From Allobosea sp. 117 (GTDB taxonomy: Bacteria; Pseudomonadota; Alphaproteobacteria; Rhizobiales; Xanthobacteraceae): a DNA stretch of 64,000 bases. A program made the translations under genes and the position numbers. Positions 61,915-64,000 of the stretch are shown piece after piece. The stretch spans positions 468,914 to 532,913 of the forward strand of contig NZ_JNLC01000011.1 in assembly GCF_000702305.1 (NCBI RefSeq), written 5' to 3'. Positions within the stretch are counted from its first letter, which is position 1. The number at the start of each line of letters is the position of its first letter. The notes beneath the pieces were generated by a model, which searched no databases, had not been told where the DNA came from, and worked only from the letters and a program-made list of their open reading frames with translations.

Positions 61915-62927
61915 CGCGTGATCTCCCCGAGGCTGAGGCGGAACATCTTCAGCACGGTCAGCACGAAGACGATGCAGGTCACCAGCAGGATGAAGGCGTA
62001 GGCGGCGCCCTGCGGCCAGTTGAAGGCCTGATAGAAGCGGTCATAGACGATCGGCGTGAACCACAGCGTGCGGGGGCCGCCGAGCACAAGGGGAGCGGCC
62101 AGCGCGCCGGCGCACAGCATGAAGACCAGCGTGCAGCCCGAGGCGATGCCGGGTTTCGCATGCGGCATGACGATGAAGGCGTGGATGTGCCACCAGGGCG
62201 CGCCGAGGTCGCGGGCCGCCTCGATCTGGTTTTTGTCGAGGCTCTCGATGGCGTTGTAGAGCGGGAAGATCATCATCAGCAGGTAGGCATAGCTGAGCCC
62301 CATATAGAGCCCGACGTCGTTGCCGAGGAAATCGATGGGAGCATCGGTGAGACCGATCCCCATCAGCGCCTTGTTGATCACGCCGCCGGAAGAGAGCAGC
62401 ACGCGGAAGGCGAAGGCGCGCAGGATCTCGTTCACCCAATAGGGAATGATGAGCAGCAGCAGCAGGACGCGCAGCCGCGCCGGCCGCGCCGATTGCGCCA
62501 TGTGGAAGGCGAGCGGATAGCAGATCGCGAAATTGAGCAGGGTGATGACGATGCTCACCGCGATGGTGAGGAAGAAGGCCTTGATGTGCAGCCAGTTCCA
62601 GCTCGCGGTCGAAGTGGTCGAGCCGAACAGGAAGTAGCGGTAGTTCTCCAGCGTGTAGACATCCTTCGGCCCGCCCATCTGGGCCGGCGGCAGCTTCGGC
62701 CGGAACGACATGTCGACCATGGCGAGCTGCGGCAGCACGATGACGAAGAAGGCCCAGAAGCCGACCGCGACGACGAGGTAGATGCCGACCGCGAGGCCGT
62801 TGCGCTGGAAGAAGCCCGGGCCCTGCACGATGCCGAAGCGCCGCTCCGACCAGCCGATGGCGACGAGTGCGACGGCGGTCAGCAGCGGCAGGCCGATGAC
62901 GACGAGGAGGCCGCTTGCGCCGCTCAT
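61911..62927 (-). CDS. ABC transporter permease (PotB type)
   Basis: A 338-residue permease with six to seven helices; the ATPase-contact loop reads QIEAARDLGAPWWHIHAFIVMPHAKPGI. An N-terminal region before the main helices, including a first hydrophobic segment (residues 5-24), is longer than in PotB. Overlaps of four bases with both the ATPase gene and the second permease show one operon. Confidence 0.9.
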   Translation of the reverse strand: MSGASGLLVVIGLPLLTAVALVAIGWSERRFGIVQGPGFFQRNGLAVGIYLVVAVGFWAFFVIVLPQLAMVDMSFRPKLPPAQMGGPKDVYTLENYRYFLFGSTTSTASWNWLHIKAFFLTIAVSIVITLLNFAICYPLAFHMAQSARPARLRVLLLLLIIPYWVNEILRAFAFRVLLSSGGVINKALMGIGLTDAPIDFLGNDVGLYMGLSYAYLLMMIFPLYNAIESLDKNQIEAARDLGAPWWHIHAFIVMPHAKPGIASGCTLVFMLCAGALAAPLVLGGPRTLWFTPIVYDRFYQAFNWPQGAAYAFILLVTCIVFVLTVLKMFRLSLGEITR

Positions 62928-64000
62928 TGCGTCACCGGCCGCGCGAGGAGCAGGCCGTCCTCCGGCATGAAGCCGACGCGCAGCGTCTGTCCGGCCTCGG
63001 GCAGGGCGCCAGCAGCGCCACCCATCGAGGCGGTGATCTTCTGCCCGGTGCGCGCGCGAAGCGTGACATGGGTGACGCTGCCCTCATAGGCGACGTCGAT
63101 GGCCTCGCCCTCGAAGCCCACGGTGGAACCGTTGGCATGCAGCTTCAGCGCCTCCGGCCGCACGAAGAGCAGCGCGTCCTCTCCCACCGGCAGACCAATG
63201 GGATTGCGCCCCTTGAGCGTGCCGAGCGGCGTTTCCAGCGTCGCCATGCCGTCCGCCACCTCGGCGATGCGTCCGCGGATCTGGTTGTTCTCGCCGACGA
63301 AGGAGGCGACGAAGGGGGTGCGCGGCTCGGCATAGACGGAGCGCCCGCCACCGACCTGCTCGATCACCCCGGCATTCATCACCGCGATGCGGTCCGACAT
63401 GGTCAGGGCTTCGCCCTGGTCGTGGGTGATGTAGATGAAGGTGATGCCCACCCGCTTCTGGATGGCGCGCAGCTCCGCGCGCATGTGCTGTCTGAGCTTC
63501 AGGTCGAGGGCGGACAGCGGCTCGTCGAGCAGCAGCACGGACGGCTCCACCGCCAGCGCGCGGGCGATGGCGACGCGCTGCTTCTGGCCACCGGAGAGCT
63601 CGGAGACCAGCTTGTGGCCGTGCTCGGGCAGCGCGATCTGGATGAGCAGGTTCTTGACCTTCTCATCCCGCTCGTGGCGCGGCACGCCGCGCACGCGCAG
63701 GCCGTAGCCGATGTTCTCGGCGACCGTCATCATCGGGAACAGAGCGAGGTTCTGGAAGATGAGGGCGGTCGGCCGCTTGTTCGGCCCGATACCCTTCATG
63801 TCCGCCCCGCCGATGCGCACCGTGCCGCGGGTCGGCTCGATGAAGCCGGAGATGGTGCGCAGGAGCGTGGTCTTGCCGCAGCCGGAGGGGCCGAGGAAGG
63901 AGAAGAACTCGCCCGGCTCGATGGTGAGGTTGGCGTCGCGCACCGCGACGAAGTCGCCGAAGGTGACGTTGACGCCCTCAAGCTCGACGGCTGCGGCCAT
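62924..64000 (-). CDS. ABC transporter ATPase (PotA type)
   Basis: A 358-residue ATPase with Walker A GPSGCGKTTLLR, Q-loop FQNLALFPMMTV, signature LSGGQKQRVAIA, Walker B VLLLDEPLSALD and switch HDQGEALTMSD, followed by a C-terminal TOBE domain (from about residue 240). It drives the two permeases downstream. The ATG lies exactly at the window edge, so the ribosome site is not visible and a start further out cannot be excluded. The binding-protein gene should lie beyond the edge. Confidence 0.92.
   Translation of the reverse strand: MAAAVELEGVNVTFGDFVAVRDANLTIEPGEFFSFLGPSGCGKTTLLRTISGFIEPTRGTVRIGGADMKGIGPNKRPTALIFQNLALFPMMTVAENIGYGLRVRGVPRHERDEKVKNLLIQIALPEHGHKLVSELSGGQKQRVAIARALAVEPSVLLLDEPLSALDLKLRQHMRAELRAIQKRVGITFIYITHDQGEALTMSDRIAVMNAGVIEQVGGGRSVYAEPRTPFVASFVGENNQIRGRIAEVADGMATLETPLGTLKGRNPIGLPVGEDALLFVRPEALKLHANGSTVGFEGEAIDVAYEGSVTHVTLRARTGQKITASMGGAAGALPEAGQTLRVGFMPEDGLLLARPVTQ

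Noticed and set aside
1..64000. Mobile elements, CRISPR arrays, prophage, tRNA or rRNA genes
   Set aside because: I looked for transposase and integrase proteins, spaced direct repeats and tRNA-like cloverleaf ends and found none that I could support.

Overview
The window is very GC-rich and densely packed. Gene content fits an alphaproteobacterium of the Hyphomicrobiales, possibly Xanthobacteraceae: a MucR/Ros regulator, TRAP and tripartite tricarboxylate (TTT) transporters, and many FCD-type GntR regulators. The genus cannot be fixed from this sequence. I see no rRNA, tRNA, CRISPR array, insertion sequence or phage gene.

Region 1 (1-7379): a minus-strand catabolic operon, aldehyde dehydrogenase - TRAP transporter (dctP, dctQ, dctM) - zinc alcohol dehydrogenase - class III CoA-transferase (cut by the left edge). 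It suggests uptake of an organic acid or alcohol, its oxidation and CoA activation. An aldo/keto reductase lies divergently.

Region 2 (7500-29970): a large accessory catabolic island. It holds four MmgE/PrpD-family proteins, two complete TTT transporters, two decarboxylating-dehydrogenase homologues (tartrate/D-malate/isopropylmalate type), a PdxA2-like dehydrogenase, two SDR proteins that lack the catalytic Ser and Tyr, an AbrB-type membrane protein, a fluoroacetate-dehalogenase-like hydrolase and three paralogous GntR/FCD regulators. Seven copies of a 13-bp motif (AATTGTYGACAGT) lie upstream of the transcription units. This is the best candidate for an undescribed pathway: import and breakdown of one or more citrate-, tartrate- or methylcitrate-like acids under one cis-regulon.

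Region 3 (30082-44833): an ABM-domain protein, a cytochrome b561, an IroE/Fes-like esterase and a catecholate siderophore locus. The transporter permease and ATPase are on the plus strand. On the minus strand are the periplasmic binding protein, a YncE-like beta-propeller, entC, entE, entB (isochorismatase), a separate aryl carrier protein, entF and entA. The EntF adenylation pocket reads DVWHFSLVD, the serine code, so the product is probably a 2,3-dihydroxybenzoyl-serine siderophore.

Region 4 (44834-52650): small proteins (one of 27 residues with a membrane helix, one behind a perfect 20-bp palindrome), a MucR with a degenerate zinc site, a TenA-family protein with an SDR, an HPP membrane protein, ilvD and a LysR regulator.

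Region 5 (52837-64000): purine catabolism. It encodes urate oxidase, a xanthine-dehydrogenase-like enzyme (separate FAD subunit, [2Fe-2S] and molybdenum domains fused), an AzgA purine permease, guanine deaminase and an OHCU decarboxylase-HIU hydrolase fusion. Together these take guanine and xanthine through urate to S-allantoin. A convergent polyamine-type ABC importer (two permeases, one ATPase) runs off the right edge.
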